Below are positions 8,171 through 17,758 of a stretch of DNA of 64,000 bases, in pieces; within the stretch, counting starts at the first letter, position 1, and each line of letters begins with the position of its first letter. The notes beneath the pieces are model-generated. The model did not search any database. It saw only the letters and a program-made list of their open reading frames with translations, and was not told the DNA's origin. This stretch comes from Clostridia bacterium (GTDB lineage Bacteria; Bacillota; Clostridia; UMGS1840): contig JAGBEY010000015.1 in assembly GCA_017936745.1 (NCBI GenBank), positions 107,566 to 171,565 of the forward strand. Direction: 5' to 3'. The position numbers were made by a program, and so were the translations under genes.

Positions 8171-9646
8171 TTATTTCAATGCCTTTATAAGTTCTGAAAA
8201 GCTATCCATAGCACTTTCTAAATTTTCCATAATCTCTGATGCAAGCACATCAGGATCAGGAAGATTATCAAGATCTGCTAAAGATTTATCTTTAATCCAG
8301 AAAATATCAAGGCTTGTTTTATCACGGGAGATAATATCATCATATGAGAATTTTCTCCATCTTCCATCAGGGTTTTCTTCGCTGTATGTTTCGCATCTGC
8401 CTGCAAGATTTCCTGAATTATAGCATTTTACAAACTCGTCCAAATCGGTTTGCTTAAGCGGATTCTTTTTAAGTGTGAAATGAATGTTGGTTCTAAAATC
8501 ATAAATCCACACATTTTTTGTCTGAACATTAGGACTTGCAGACTTCTTTTCAAAGAAAATAACATTTGCCTTTACACCCGGCTTATAGAATATACCAGTC
8601 GGAAGTCTTAAAATTGTGTGCAAATCACAAGTTTCAAGAAGTTTCTTACGGACAATCTCACCGCTGCCGCCTTCAAACAAAACATTATCGGGAACAACTA
8701 CCGCAGCAGTTCCTCCAACCTTCAAAAGCGTATTTATATGTTGAACGAAGTTAAGCTGTTTGTTTGAACCTGTTGCCCAGAAATCTTGACGGTTATATAC
8801 TAAATCTTCGGTTTCCTGTTCGCCTTCTTCATTTTCAAATGTTAAAGATGACTTTTTACCGAAAGGCGGATTTGTCAACACATAATCATATCTTGTCCCA
8901 GGGTCTGATAGAAGCGAGTCATTTCTTGTTATCGGAACTTCGCCATTTAAGTCACCAACGCTGTGCAGAAATAAATTCATAAGGCACAAACGATAGGTCG
9001 CACGAACCAGTTCCCAACCATAAAATGTTTCAAATTTAAGTTTTTTCTTTTCTTCTGCATTAAGGCTATTATTTGATTCAATATAACTTTTTGCAGAAAG
9101 TAAGAAACCACCCGAGCCACAGCACGGGTCGACAATGGTCTTGCCCGGTTGTGGCTTCACGCACTCAACAATGGCATTGATTAAAGCACGAGGGGTAAAA
9201 TACTGTCCTGCACCACTTTTTGTATCTTCGGCAACACGGGATAGAAGACTTTCATAAATCTCACCTTTAACATCTTCAGCCATGGACACCCAGTTTTCAG
9301 AGCCAATCATCTGAATAACTCGACTTAAAATTGCAGGCTTGGTAATTTTATTTTGTGCTTCGGTATAAATTTCCTGCAAGATACCACTTTTCTTTGCAAG
9401 AGTTTCCAAAATATATTTATATTTATCAGCAAGTTCAGCACCACTTAAAGAAGATAAACTCTCCCATGTGCAATCAGCAGGGATACCCAAATCGCGCTTA
9501 TAAGGCGGTTTTGAATATTCATCAGCCATCTTTAAGAATATTAAATATGTAAGCTGCTCAAGGTAGTCGCTGTTGGAAACACCGTCATCCATCAGCACAC
9601 CTGCCATTGACCATATTTTTTGTGATATATTAGATTCAGCCATCAT
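8171..9646 (-). CDS. hsdM: Type I restriction-modification methyltransferase subunit
   Basis: Adenine-N6 methyltransferase subunit HsdM. Visible are the N-terminal helical HsdM_N domain, the AdoMet motif VDPCCGSGG (172-180) and the catalytic NPPF (259-262), followed by conserved SFxxGxxG-type C-terminal material. The length of 491 is normal. The first two codons are both ATG; the second has the better spacing to AAGGAG. Its start overlaps the upstream cyclase-like gene by 11 bases, showing translational coupling. Confidence 0.95.
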   Translation of the reverse strand: MMAESNISQKIWSMAGVLMDDGVSNSDYLEQLTYLIFLKMADEYSKPPYKRDLGIPADCTWESLSSLSGAELADKYKYILETLAKKSGILQEIYTEAQNKITKPAILSRVIQMIGSENWVSMAEDVKGEIYESLLSRVAEDTKSGAGQYFTPRALINAIVECVKPQPGKTIVDPCCGSGGFLLSAKSYIESNNSLNAEEKKKLKFETFYGWELVRATYRLCLMNLFLHSVGDLNGEVPITRNDSLLSDPGTRYDYVLTNPPFGKKSSLTFENEEGEQETEDLVYNRQDFWATGSNKQLNFVQHINTLLKVGGTAAVVVPDNVLFEGGSGEIVRKKLLETCDLHTILRLPTGIFYKPGVKANVIFFEKKSASPNVQTKNVWIYDFRTNIHFTLKKNPLKQTDLDEFVKCYNSGNLAGRCETYSEENPDGRWRKFSYDDIISRDKTSLDIFWIKDKSLADLDNLPDPDVLASEIMENLESAMDSFSELIKALK

Positions 9647-10469
9647 TTTGCTCCTTTTTGTTTATTGTATTTGAAAAACATGTACTTAAGCTTTGAAAAA
9701 AATATTCATAAAGCCATTTGTATTTTTGTCTTATTCTTGCATTATTAATTTGCAATCCACTATAAACAAAGTCGGTTATCGTTTTAATTTTCTTTTCTGT
9801 CATATTAAGCGGCAACATTTCCAAAATGTTAAAATAATTTACAAAATATGTTTTGTCTTCCGTCGATTGTTTTATAAACATTTCGATTTCTGTTTTACGA
9901 TTATTCTCATTTTTTTCTTTGTTTTTGTATGTTAAAAGACTTTCATCTGCTGTTTTTTTACGAAAAAAATTACGGCATTTTAGGTCATCAATAATATCAT
10001 CCGCTATAACCGTTCTCGGATATATTGCTGTTTCCGATTCTAATTTATATGCATCTATAAATGCAGGACCATACATAATATTATTTAATTTATAGAACTC
10101 ACCCTTTGCAATGCCACCTCGAATCATAATTTTATTCCTTAAAAAGGCATTATGAATGAAAGAGCACAAGTAAAGCAAAAAACTCAATCCCTCATCATTA
10201 TCCGGTGCAGAAATAACTATGCTGTCAGACATAATGGTAAATGTTGTTTTTTCGCATGTTTCTTTAGAAAAAATAAGCTTGGAAAATTTAGAGTCAAAAT
10301 TAAATTTAAGTAATTCTACATCATTGAATATAGCTTTTATTTCTTCGCACGATAATTCTTTTTTGCTACACTTCTCTTTAAATCCTAAAATGTCTAAAAA
10401 AGCTATATATGTAATTTTATATTGATTTGGTTCACATAGTTTGCGTTCTACAAATTCTTCAATATTCAT
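9636..10469 (-). CDS. Nucleotidyl-cyclase-like protein inserted between hsdS and hsdM
   Basis: 277 residues with the motif order of a class III nucleotidyl cyclase catalytic fold: FLDILGF (24-30, Asp26), MSDSIVIS (80-87, Asp82), RGGIAKGE (117-124) and GPAFIDAYKLE (134-144). Stand-alone proteins of this look occur in defence islands; Pycsar cyclases (PycC) share the fold. Both putative metal-binding aspartates are present, so activity is possible. It overlaps hsdS by ATGA and hsdM by 11 bases, so it is an integral member of the operon that ends with a TIR protein. Whether it makes a cyclic nucleotide is inference. Confidence 0.6.
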   Translation of the reverse strand: MNIEEFVERKLCEPNQYKITYIAFLDILGFKEKCSKKELSCEEIKAIFNDVELLKFNFDSKFSKLIFSKETCEKTTFTIMSDSIVISAPDNDEGLSFLLYLCSFIHNAFLRNKIMIRGGIAKGEFYKLNNIMYGPAFIDAYKLESETAIYPRTVIADDIIDDLKCRNFFRKKTADESLLTYKNKEKNENNRKTEIEMFIKQSTEDKTYFVNYFNILEMLPLNMTEKKIKTITDFVYSGLQINNARIRQKYKWLYEYFFQSLSTCFSNTINKKEQNDG

Positions 10470-11710
10470 ACTAAATTCCCTTCAAAGGCTTGTTTTAATA
10501 TACTTTGTCTTAAACTTTCTGCTTTTTGCAATGATTCATTAACTGTTTGCTCAATTTTATCACAAACAGATAATCGAGATTCAATTTCTGTTACAATATA
10601 TTTTTGCTCGTCTATATGACAGTAAGGAATAATAAGATTTTCCAATGTAGTTAAATTGATATTTTTTTGAGCAGTAGCTGGAGCAAATGCTGATAATCTT
10701 ATTTTTGAGGCTTCAATAAAATATCTAACATAATCTCTGTCAACAATATCTTCTTGTGGATCAAATCCCACTACACTATCAGGGAAACAAGCATCTATAC
10801 CCAAAATACATGTTTCTGCTATGTTTGCAGCAATTGTAATACAAAGTGTTCCTTTTTTCCATAATTTACTTTGAGCTAAACCAAAATCTCCGTACATAGT
10901 GGAAAAAGATGTCAAGTATTTCTTTGCCGCTTTTACATCTCCAGTTTGTACAAATGGATATTTTCCATCCTCAAACAGTTTTTTATCATTTCGAGGTCTA
11001 TGCTTTGATTTGCCTCTACTTAATTCTCCAAGCTTACTTAAATAAACATATTCCCATTCATTCGGAAGCGTTGGAAGTTCGACAACAAGGGTTTTATCGA
11101 CAGTTTCTATGTTTACACCCTGCCTGTTATCATAACTCCACTTTCCTTCAAATGCCTCTTTCAACACCGCCTGACGATAGATTTTGAGTTGTTCTTTGGT
11201 TTTATTTAGTTCTTCAACACCTTTATCAAGTTTTGAAAATAATTCTTCAATCTTAGCTACAATGCGTTGCTGCTCCTCTATAGATGGATTGGGGACTGGA
11301 ATTTGTTTCAGAGCATTTTGCGTTAATTTCAATCGTGTTGTACCCGATACATAGCCATTATAATTAAAATAATTTAGATAATAACACAAAAATCTGTTGT
11401 TCGATTTTGATTTCAAAACATGTGCATGATTATTAACCCATGTTTTCCCGCTTATAATGTATGACTTCTGTGCAAATGGGTTTAGGAATGGTGCACCATC
11501 TTCACCTAAAAGAACATATTCTCCATCCGTAATATAATCATCTATATAACCAACCTGACCAGTTGCACCAAAATAAGGATATAGTTCTGATGGATTTTTT
11601 CCTGCTATTCTCTTTTGCCGTTCCTTTGCGTTTATTGGGTTTCTTAACACATCACAGATTTCGGCTATTTCTTCTAATGGAAGTATGTTCCACTTACTGT
11701 CCGCCATCAT
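10466..11710 (-). CDS. hsdS: Type I restriction specificity subunit
   Basis: HsdS determines the DNA target of the restriction-modification complex. Two target-recognition domains alternate with two coiled-coil spacers: the central IEEQQRIVAKIEELFSKLD and the C-terminal IDEQKYIVTEIESRL are the classical conserved regions. 414 residues is a full-length two-TRD subunit. It overlaps the HNH gene upstream by 17 bases and the cyclase-like gene downstream by 4. Confidence 0.95.
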   Translation of the reverse strand: MMADSKWNILPLEEIAEICDVLRNPINAKERQKRIAGKNPSELYPYFGATGQVGYIDDYITDGEYVLLGEDGAPFLNPFAQKSYIISGKTWVNNHAHVLKSKSNNRFLCYYLNYFNYNGYVSGTTRLKLTQNALKQIPVPNPSIEEQQRIVAKIEELFSKLDKGVEELNKTKEQLKIYRQAVLKEAFEGKWSYDNRQGVNIETVDKTLVVELPTLPNEWEYVYLSKLGELSRGKSKHRPRNDKKLFEDGKYPFVQTGDVKAAKKYLTSFSTMYGDFGLAQSKLWKKGTLCITIAANIAETCILGIDACFPDSVVGFDPQEDIVDRDYVRYFIEASKIRLSAFAPATAQKNINLTTLENLIIPYCHIDEQKYIVTEIESRLSVCDKIEQTVNESLQKAESLRQSILKQAFEGNLV

Positions 11711-12506
11711 TTTCTTTACTCCATTTCTTATTTTCTTCTACGCATTGCTTTATTTCTTCCTTTGAACGGTAATGCATTGGGAATATATCATTCATTTCTT
11801 TAATACAGAGCGGAATCTCAATGTTTGCAAGTTCGTCGTAATCACAATCCGAAAAAAATGTAATATCAACACCATCATATTCTCTATCCTTTATTGGATC
11901 AAAAATAAGAATAAATCCTAATGGATATGCTGTAATTTCACTAACCGCCATTGATTGCACCTTATTATCATCTAGTTTTATAACTACTGACAATGGTGCA
12001 TACTTTACCAAATTACTTTTTGTGAAATACATATTAAGTCTATATTTTGTTTTATCCAGTCCTTTTGCAGTTTTATCCAATACAAAATCTCTTAATGATT
12101 GAATTCTCTCATCCTCAATATTATTTATCGAGCAAAACATAGAAATAATTTGTTTTATAAACCGTAACGGATATATTTCCTTTATTCCTATAGCGTTAAT
12201 ATTTTCAGGAATAGTTTCACAAAAGGCTGCGTGCATGATTTGAGAAATTTTAATATAGTCATTCCCATACCATGAACCTGTGTTGTTATTGCAGTCCTTG
12301 CATAACGAAAATTTTCCCATTCCTTGCTGCTGATTAGTATAGCGCAATCCCGAAGTATCCCACGGCATACGGTCATCATTCATCATTTTATCCCCTGTAA
12401 CAGGTTTTGCTGGGGAAGCATTAAATGCCGCCCTCGGAGGAATGTGCTCAAAACTTAACTCACATTCTTTTCTGCATAATGCGCATTTACCAAAGCTTTT
12501 TGACAT
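11694..12506 (-). CDS. HNH-type endonuclease-like protein
   Basis: The N-terminus has CALCRKECELSFEHIPPRAAF and later LCKDCNNNTGSWY, giving a CxxC...H...CxxC-N arrangement typical of zinc-stabilised HNH nucleases in defence contexts. The remaining 160 residues are unrecognised. GAGGAAATAAA precedes the ATG. Embedded just upstream of hsdS in the restriction operon, so it is probably a co-selected second nuclease; DNA versus RNA target is unknown. Confidence 0.7.
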   Translation of the reverse strand: MSKSFGKCALCRKECELSFEHIPPRAAFNASPAKPVTGDKMMNDDRMPWDTSGLRYTNQQQGMGKFSLCKDCNNNTGSWYGNDYIKISQIMHAAFCETIPENINAIGIKEIYPLRFIKQIISMFCSINNIEDERIQSLRDFVLDKTAKGLDKTKYRLNMYFTKSNLVKYAPLSVVIKLDDNKVQSMAVSEITAYPLGFILIFDPIKDREYDGVDITFFSDCDYDELANIEIPLCIKEMNDIFPMHYRSKEEIKQCVEENKKWSKENDGGQ

Positions 12507-12534
12507 TTTATTTCCTCATTTGTAATCAACATTA

Positions 12535-12948
12535 TTAAAATCTTCCTGGTCTATTCAGACCACTTAAAGCATTTAGACTTTTTTGAAAATAATCTTTTTT
12601 TGCTTTAACATCATACACACCTTTGTCTTTACAACACGGGCAATTATAGGTTCCTTGTTCTTGATCACAATGCAACTGCACTAATTTTTGAGAACTATCC
12701 CAGCAATTTGTGCAATACATCAAATTTGTATCATCTGTTAGTGTTAAGTACGGTTCTTGATGCCTAATTATCTTAGATTCAATATCTTTTATCTTCTTTA
12801 ATTCCGCGTTCTCTATTGTCAGTCTTGATATTTCATTTTGCATATCCAGTGCTTGTGAACTTAAATCTAATAGCTTTTGATATAATTCAATATTGTCAGC
12901 TTGCTGTACTACTTTTGCAACATCTTTTATTCCATCATAAAGTCCCAT
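12535..12948 (-). CDS. Coiled-coil/zinc-ribbon protein, unknown function
   Basis: 137 residues: a helical N-terminus predicted to form a coiled coil (LSSQALDMQNEISRLTIENA), then a zinc ribbon built from CTNC...C...CPCC. Small proteins of this design are recurrent companions of restriction and toxin loci. GGAGGGAATTTT precedes the ATG. It sits between a membrane protein and the HNH gene, all on one strand. A regulatory or adaptor role is possible. Confidence 0.6.
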   Translation of the reverse strand: MGLYDGIKDVAKVVQQADNIELYQKLLDLSSQALDMQNEISRLTIENAELKKIKDIESKIIRHQEPYLTLTDDTNLMYCTNCWDSSQKLVQLHCDQEQGTYNCPCCKDKGVYDVKAKKDYFQKSLNALSGLNRPGRF

Positions 12949-12968
12949 AAAATTCCCTCCAAAACATT

Positions 12969-13490
12969 TTATATAGCCATTGACAAATCAATTGCGGCTT
13001 TAGCAATTTGGATGATTGCTAAAATCAAACCGAAAATTTTTGTAATAAATAAAATAATGTCAGTTTTCTTTTCTTCCTTCGATAATATTTTTCTTGTATG
13101 TGGTATTTTTAATATTGAATATACAATTTTTTGAATTCCCGATAAAAATCCATATACACCAAAGAGAAGACAAACAAAACCAATTATATTGAATGCCCAA
13201 TGCTTGCCAAACCAATACAAGGCAAACCATACACTAATAAACATTGCTCCCAAAACAGTATCGTCCAGGCCTATTATCCCAATTTTTGTTTTACCTGATT
13301 CTACCGCAAATCCGGCAATACCAAATACTATAAATATCCATTTAACAACTTCTGTAATCACCTTATTTCCAAAGTATACAGGCAAAAACTGCAGTATCAG
13401 TCCACAAACAACAAAAGCTAAAGCTAACGCATAACCGTTAATTCTGCTATCTATTTCTTCACTAAAATATATTTTCTTTTCTTTAGCCAT
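12969..13490 (-). CDS. Multi-pass membrane protein in the restriction operon
   Basis: 173 residues with four or five hydrophobic segments (starting at GYALALAFVVCGLILQFLPV) and charged termini. The start is ATG 13490, preceded by AAAGGAG; longer in-frame extension has no ribosome site. No family recognised. Its position next to a second membrane protein and upstream of defence genes suggests a membrane effector, but this is inference. Confidence 0.65.
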   Translation of the reverse strand: MAKEKKIYFSEEIDSRINGYALALAFVVCGLILQFLPVYFGNKVITEVVKWIFIVFGIAGFAVESGKTKIGIIGLDDTVLGAMFISVWFALYWFGKHWAFNIIGFVCLLFGVYGFLSGIQKIVYSILKIPHTRKILSKEEKKTDIILFITKIFGLILAIIQIAKAAIDLSMAI

Positions 13491-13512
13491 AAAATCTCCT
13501 TTACGCCACCAT

Positions 13513-14292
13513 TTAAACAGATAAATTTTTTCTAATTGAATAGTATTGTGGTCGTGCATTAAAACAAGCTGCAATCGGATCAACTAACAATTTCTCAATG
13601 TTGCCTTGCAGTTTATTCGCATCGTCTTGACTTAACTCAAAGTTATATTTTTTTACAAATTCAGTGTTATCATATTTTGTTATTAGTTCAACTTCATATT
13701 TACCGGTTTTCCAAAAACAGAATTCATATAATTTAACCTTTGAATCAGAATATTCAGTTGTCGCGTGCGCCTGCCTATCTGCTTCAATTAGTGTTATTCC
13801 TTGTTGGTTCAAAATAGAATTTTCTGCATTGTATAACGGTTGTATGGCTATTGCAATTTCCTCGCTAATGTTTGTTTTTTCATCTGTAAACTCGATAAAT
13901 GCAGGTGTAAGAGAATCTGCATTAGCACTAAAAGGATGCGCTGTTTCAAAGGAATGTTCATATTGGCCGCCTATCTCTTTCACTGTCGGTGAAGGAAAAG
14001 TTGACCATGTCAAATTTAACATCGCATTGTCAGCTTTTCTGATTACTTTTGCACTAATATTTTTTATAGTAGCAGTTTTGTTATCAGCTTTGTATACACC
14101 ACCCAGGTTTATATATGAGCCACTTCTATTGAAATAAATGGTGATCACATCTGAAATTAAAAAGTCAATTTTTAAGCGTTTAAACCATTTCTCATATAAC
14201 CACTTAATAAAAGGTATTATCAAAGCTAATACAGCTAAAATGATACCAATTAACTCATAAAAAGTCATAGGTGTCTTAAAATCAATTGTCAT
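13513..14292 (-). CDS. N-terminally membrane-anchored protein, unknown
   Basis: 259 residues: one N-terminal transmembrane helix (LIGIILAVLALIIPFIKWLYE) followed by a basic stop-transfer segment and a beta-rich domain of about 200 residues. The arrangement implies a cytoplasmic C-terminal domain. GGAGGGAAATACAA precedes the ATG, 15 bases after the hsdR stop. Possible partner of the next gene's membrane protein. Confidence 0.65.
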   Translation of the reverse strand: MTIDFKTPMTFYELIGIILAVLALIIPFIKWLYEKWFKRLKIDFLISDVITIYFNRSGSYINLGGVYKADNKTATIKNISAKVIRKADNAMLNLTWSTFPSPTVKEIGGQYEHSFETAHPFSANADSLTPAFIEFTDEKTNISEEIAIAIQPLYNAENSILNQQGITLIEADRQAHATTEYSDSKVKLYEFCFWKTGKYEVELITKYDNTEFVKKYNFELSQDDANKLQGNIEKLLVDPIAACFNARPQYYSIRKNLSV

Positions 14293-14307
14293 TTGTATTT
14301 CCCTCCT

Positions 14308-17085
14308 TTACGCCACCAATGCATAATTCATTTCTTCCAAAATTTGTTCGTACTCATCACCGAAAAGCTGATAGAATTTGCCCAAGCCGCCTTTTTTGTC
14401 AAAAGGAGTAAGGTCTAAATCATCAGCTTCAATATGTGCAGAAACTGCAATATGGTCACGAATCATACGAAGCCATTCCATCTGTTCCTCTGTAAACTGA
14501 CCATGACCGGAGTTTTTATTAAATACCCAAGTCTGGAATTTCAAGTTTACTTCAGCAGAGAAGATGTTAAGGTTATCAATCTGACCAAGCTCATAGCGAA
14601 TAAGCGAAACAATGTCTGCAAGCTTGTCCTCAACACGCTTTGCTTTCACCTTGTCTTTATCCTTAACCTCATAAGCATACCAAAGTTTTGACACAGAAAG
14701 TCTATAAGGCGGTTTTTGTATTGCCTCATAAAGCTCGTCAATCATTTGGAATGTGAGAGGTCTCATTTTATAGATTTGATTATAAATAATTGAAAGTGCT
14801 GTGATTTCATCCTTATTATCTTCAATGAACTGGCGGAAAGTGCTTATCGTGCTGTCTGCTTTTCCGTCCTGTGCAGAATCCCATCCGGCAAAAGTAACAG
14901 TGTCAATATTGATATTATCTATAATCTGATCGTGTGATTTCTTGGTTTTATCAAGATAATCACGAAGCTTCGGATCATAAATAGGCTCAACTGCTACATC
15001 AATCAAAACTTGCTGCGCCTCTGTTTTTTGTTCTTCCGTTGGCTCTGTGCCATCGGGCAAATTGAATTTTTCTACAGCAATTTCAGTAATTTTATCTTCA
15101 TCAAAAGCATTGAGCATATTTGCAGAAATTTCTGTTAGAGTTTTTCCACAGATTTCTGCAACCTGCTCTTTTTCTTTTGGTGTAAATATTTTATCAAGTT
15201 TTAATACTCTGCTTGCAAGAGATGTCAATGTATCATCATCGTGATTTCCGAGAGCAACACTCATCATTAAATCTTTTAATGATACATAGGGTTTTCTTTC
15301 AAGCTGTCTTGATGTGGTTTTCTGAGATTTTGTAACACCTACTGCATCCACAAGCACATAGCCAAGTTTCTGTGTTGTTGCGGACGGGGTAACACTTTGC
15401 AGTCCGTCTTTCGAAAGAGTTCTTGTAGCTCTGCCTTTCATCTGTTCAAAGTAATTAGCACTGCGAACATCACGCATGAACACAAGGCACTCGATAGGTT
15501 TAACATCTGTGCCCGTTGCAATCATATCAACCGTTACGGCGATACGAGGATAGTAGTCATTTCTAAACGCAGAAAGAACACTCTTGGGATCTTCCTCAGA
15601 GCCATAGGTTACTTTTTTACAGAATTCATTACCTTCGCCAAATTCCTCACGGACAATTTTAATGATATCGTCTGCGTGGCTATCGGTTTTAGCAAATATA
15701 AGTGTTTTTGGAAGTTCCCATTTCTTTGTTGTAGGGTTAATTCTTTCGGGGAACATCTCTGTTTGTGCTTTTTCTTTAAATGCTTTTATAACATTTCTTA
15801 TCTGTGATGGGTTAACAACATCACGGTCAAGTCTTGAAGGTGCATAGTTCACATCTTCGTCAAGCTGTTCCCAACGCTTCTTTCTCGAAAGTCTGTCACG
15901 CTTTTCTACAACCTGTTTTAATATAACTCCGCCTTTTGTAGTTATATCAGTTTCGATTAAATATGTACCGTCACGACCAACATTAACACCCTCAATAACA
16001 GCCTGCTCGTGTGTGTATTCACTTACAACATTCTCGTTAAAGAAACCGAAAGTTCTCTTATCAGGTGTTGCAGTAAGACCGATTAAGAAAGCATCAAAAT
16101 AGTCAAGCACCTGTTGCCATAGATTGTATATAGAACGATGACATTCATCAATGATAATAAAGTCAAAGAATTCAATCGGATATTTTTCGTTATAAACAAC
16201 CTCTTTTGGCTTGCCATTCATTTGCTTTTCTGTTAAATGTTCATCCTCTAATGACTCATCAAGTTCTTCACCACGTAGGATAGAATACATCCTCTGTATG
16301 GTGCTTATACATACATGTGTGCTTTCGGGAATAAAGGATTTATTTAGTCTGCAAACATTATATAATTCAGGAAAAAGTCTTGCATCATCATAAGGCTTGT
16401 ATTTCTTGAATTCTTCTTCAGCCTGTTCGCCAAGGTTCTTTGTATCAACCAAAAACAGAACTCTTTTTGCTTTTGCACAACTTAAAAGTCTGTATGTATT
16501 TGTAATGGCAGTGTATGTTTTACCTGCACCTGTTGCCATTTGAACAACAGCACGGGGACGGTTTTCTGCAAAAGATTTTTCAAGGTTAAGGATAGCCTTT
16601 ACCTGACAATCCCTAAAACCTTCTTTCGGTAATTCAGGAAATGCTTTCAAACGATTGCGGAGAGTTGTTTCACTTTTCATCCATTCGAGCAATGTTTCAG
16701 GGCGGTGAAAAGTAAAGACTTCTCTTGAACGAGCCTTTTCATCATCATAATCACAGAAATGTGTAATCAAATCAGTCGCCTCATAAGCAAAGCGGATATG
16801 TGTTTTTGATTTGATGAATTTCAGATCGCTTTCTATATATCTTTTAGACTGTTCTGCAACAGATGTTAAGCTTTCTGCAGCTTGTGTCTTCTTCGCTTCA
16901 ATTACACCGCAAGGGATTTTATTTACAAAAATAAGATAGTCAACGGGACCACTGCTTGTAGGATATTCACGCACAACAACGCCAAGCGATGCCGCAGGAT
17001 TAAATTCCGCAAAATCCTGAACTACATAGCCTGATTCTGTAAGTTTTCTATCTATTTGTATTCTTGCTTTTGTTTCGGGTGTCAT
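14308..17085 (-). CDS. hsdR: Type I restriction endonuclease/translocase subunit
   Basis: HsdR cleaves unmodified DNA after ATP-driven translocation. The N-terminal nuclease has the PD-(D/E)xK core PVDYLIFVNK...VIEAKK (Asp49, Glu63, Lys65). The SF2 helicase part shows ATGAGKTYTA (motif I), IIIDECHRS (motif II), LTATP (motif III) and MKGRATRT (motif VI). 925 residues is the usual length. It is the first gene of the operon, with GAAGGTG before the ATG; modification genes lie 5 kb downstream, an unusual separation for hsdR and hsdM. Confidence 0.96.
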   Translation of the reverse strand: MTPETKARIQIDRKLTESGYVVQDFAEFNPAASLGVVVREYPTSSGPVDYLIFVNKIPCGVIEAKKTQAAESLTSVAEQSKRYIESDLKFIKSKTHIRFAYEATDLITHFCDYDDEKARSREVFTFHRPETLLEWMKSETTLRNRLKAFPELPKEGFRDCQVKAILNLEKSFAENRPRAVVQMATGAGKTYTAITNTYRLLSCAKAKRVLFLVDTKNLGEQAEEEFKKYKPYDDARLFPELYNVCRLNKSFIPESTHVCISTIQRMYSILRGEELDESLEDEHLTEKQMNGKPKEVVYNEKYPIEFFDFIIIDECHRSIYNLWQQVLDYFDAFLIGLTATPDKRTFGFFNENVVSEYTHEQAVIEGVNVGRDGTYLIETDITTKGGVILKQVVEKRDRLSRKKRWEQLDEDVNYAPSRLDRDVVNPSQIRNVIKAFKEKAQTEMFPERINPTTKKWELPKTLIFAKTDSHADDIIKIVREEFGEGNEFCKKVTYGSEEDPKSVLSAFRNDYYPRIAVTVDMIATGTDVKPIECLVFMRDVRSANYFEQMKGRATRTLSKDGLQSVTPSATTQKLGYVLVDAVGVTKSQKTTSRQLERKPYVSLKDLMMSVALGNHDDDTLTSLASRVLKLDKIFTPKEKEQVAEICGKTLTEISANMLNAFDEDKITEIAVEKFNLPDGTEPTEEQKTEAQQVLIDVAVEPIYDPKLRDYLDKTKKSHDQIIDNINIDTVTFAGWDSAQDGKADSTISTFRQFIEDNKDEITALSIIYNQIYKMRPLTFQMIDELYEAIQKPPYRLSVSKLWYAYEVKDKDKVKAKRVEDKLADIVSLIRYELGQIDNLNIFSAEVNLKFQTWVFNKNSGHGQFTEEQMEWLRMIRDHIAVSAHIEADDLDLTPFDKKGGLGKFYQLFGDEYEQILEEMNYALVA

Positions 17086-17119
17086 TTTTCTTCACCTTCT
17101 TTAATTTTTAAATTTTGAT

Positions 17120-17758
17120 TTAGTACTCCATCAAATCTTCCATCTTACAACCGAGCACTTTTGCAAGGTTATTGACGGTTTCCATTTGGGCTTTATTTAT
17201 GTCCTTGTTTCTCTGCTCATACATTTGTATAGAGCGAAGGGATACACCTGATTGCTGTGCAAGTTCGTTTTGAGTTATTCCACAGCTTTTTCTGATTACC
17301 TGAAGTCTTGTAGGCTCATTTTTTTCTTTAATGATTTTTTCTACCGTATCTGCAAACTTTTCTTCAGGTGCTTCATGGTAGAGGTCAAACATAACTTCAA
17401 TGTCACTCATTTTAATATGTCTTGCAATGTTGCTAAATGGTCTTTTGGAATACCATTGATAGAATGCAAGTATCCATCCACACCAATAATCTCTATGCTT
17501 ATTTATATTCTCGCTGCTTGGTGGAACAAGTCTTTCTATGCCAGCTTCATTTAGTACTTCTTCTACAAGTTCGGGTCCTGACATTCCCATAATATATTTC
17601 GGGTTTCCGTTGCCGAATTCTTCAGCAATTCCGGTAGATATAAATAATTTCAGGAATTCGTCCTTATCCATATTCAAATCACTTGCAACATAATCAAATG
17701 CATCACCCAGGTTATTCATTGCACTGTCTACATACATTTCATCGTAAGCGTGAATCAT
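17120..17758 (-). CDS. XRE-family helix-turn-helix protein, probable antitoxin
   Basis: About 212 residues. A helical N-terminal domain of the DUF3791/nucleotide-independent type is followed by a C-terminal lambda-repressor-like HTH (GITQNELAQQSGVSLRSIQMYEQ). The TTG at 17767 is in frame, but AAAGGA is nine bases before ATG 17758. Its start overlaps the end of the DUF3990 gene, which marks a toxin-antitoxin pair; the HTH could autoregulate the pair. Confidence 0.75.
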   Translation of the reverse strand: MIHAYDEMYVDSAMNNLGDAFDYVASDLNMDKDEFLKLFISTGIAEEFGNGNPKYIMGMSGPELVEEVLNEAGIERLVPPSSENINKHRDYWCGWILAFYQWYSKRPFSNIARHIKMSDIEVMFDLYHEAPEEKFADTVEKIIKEKNEPTRLQVIRKSCGITQNELAQQSGVSLRSIQMYEQRNKDINKAQMETVNNLAKVLGCKMEDLMEY

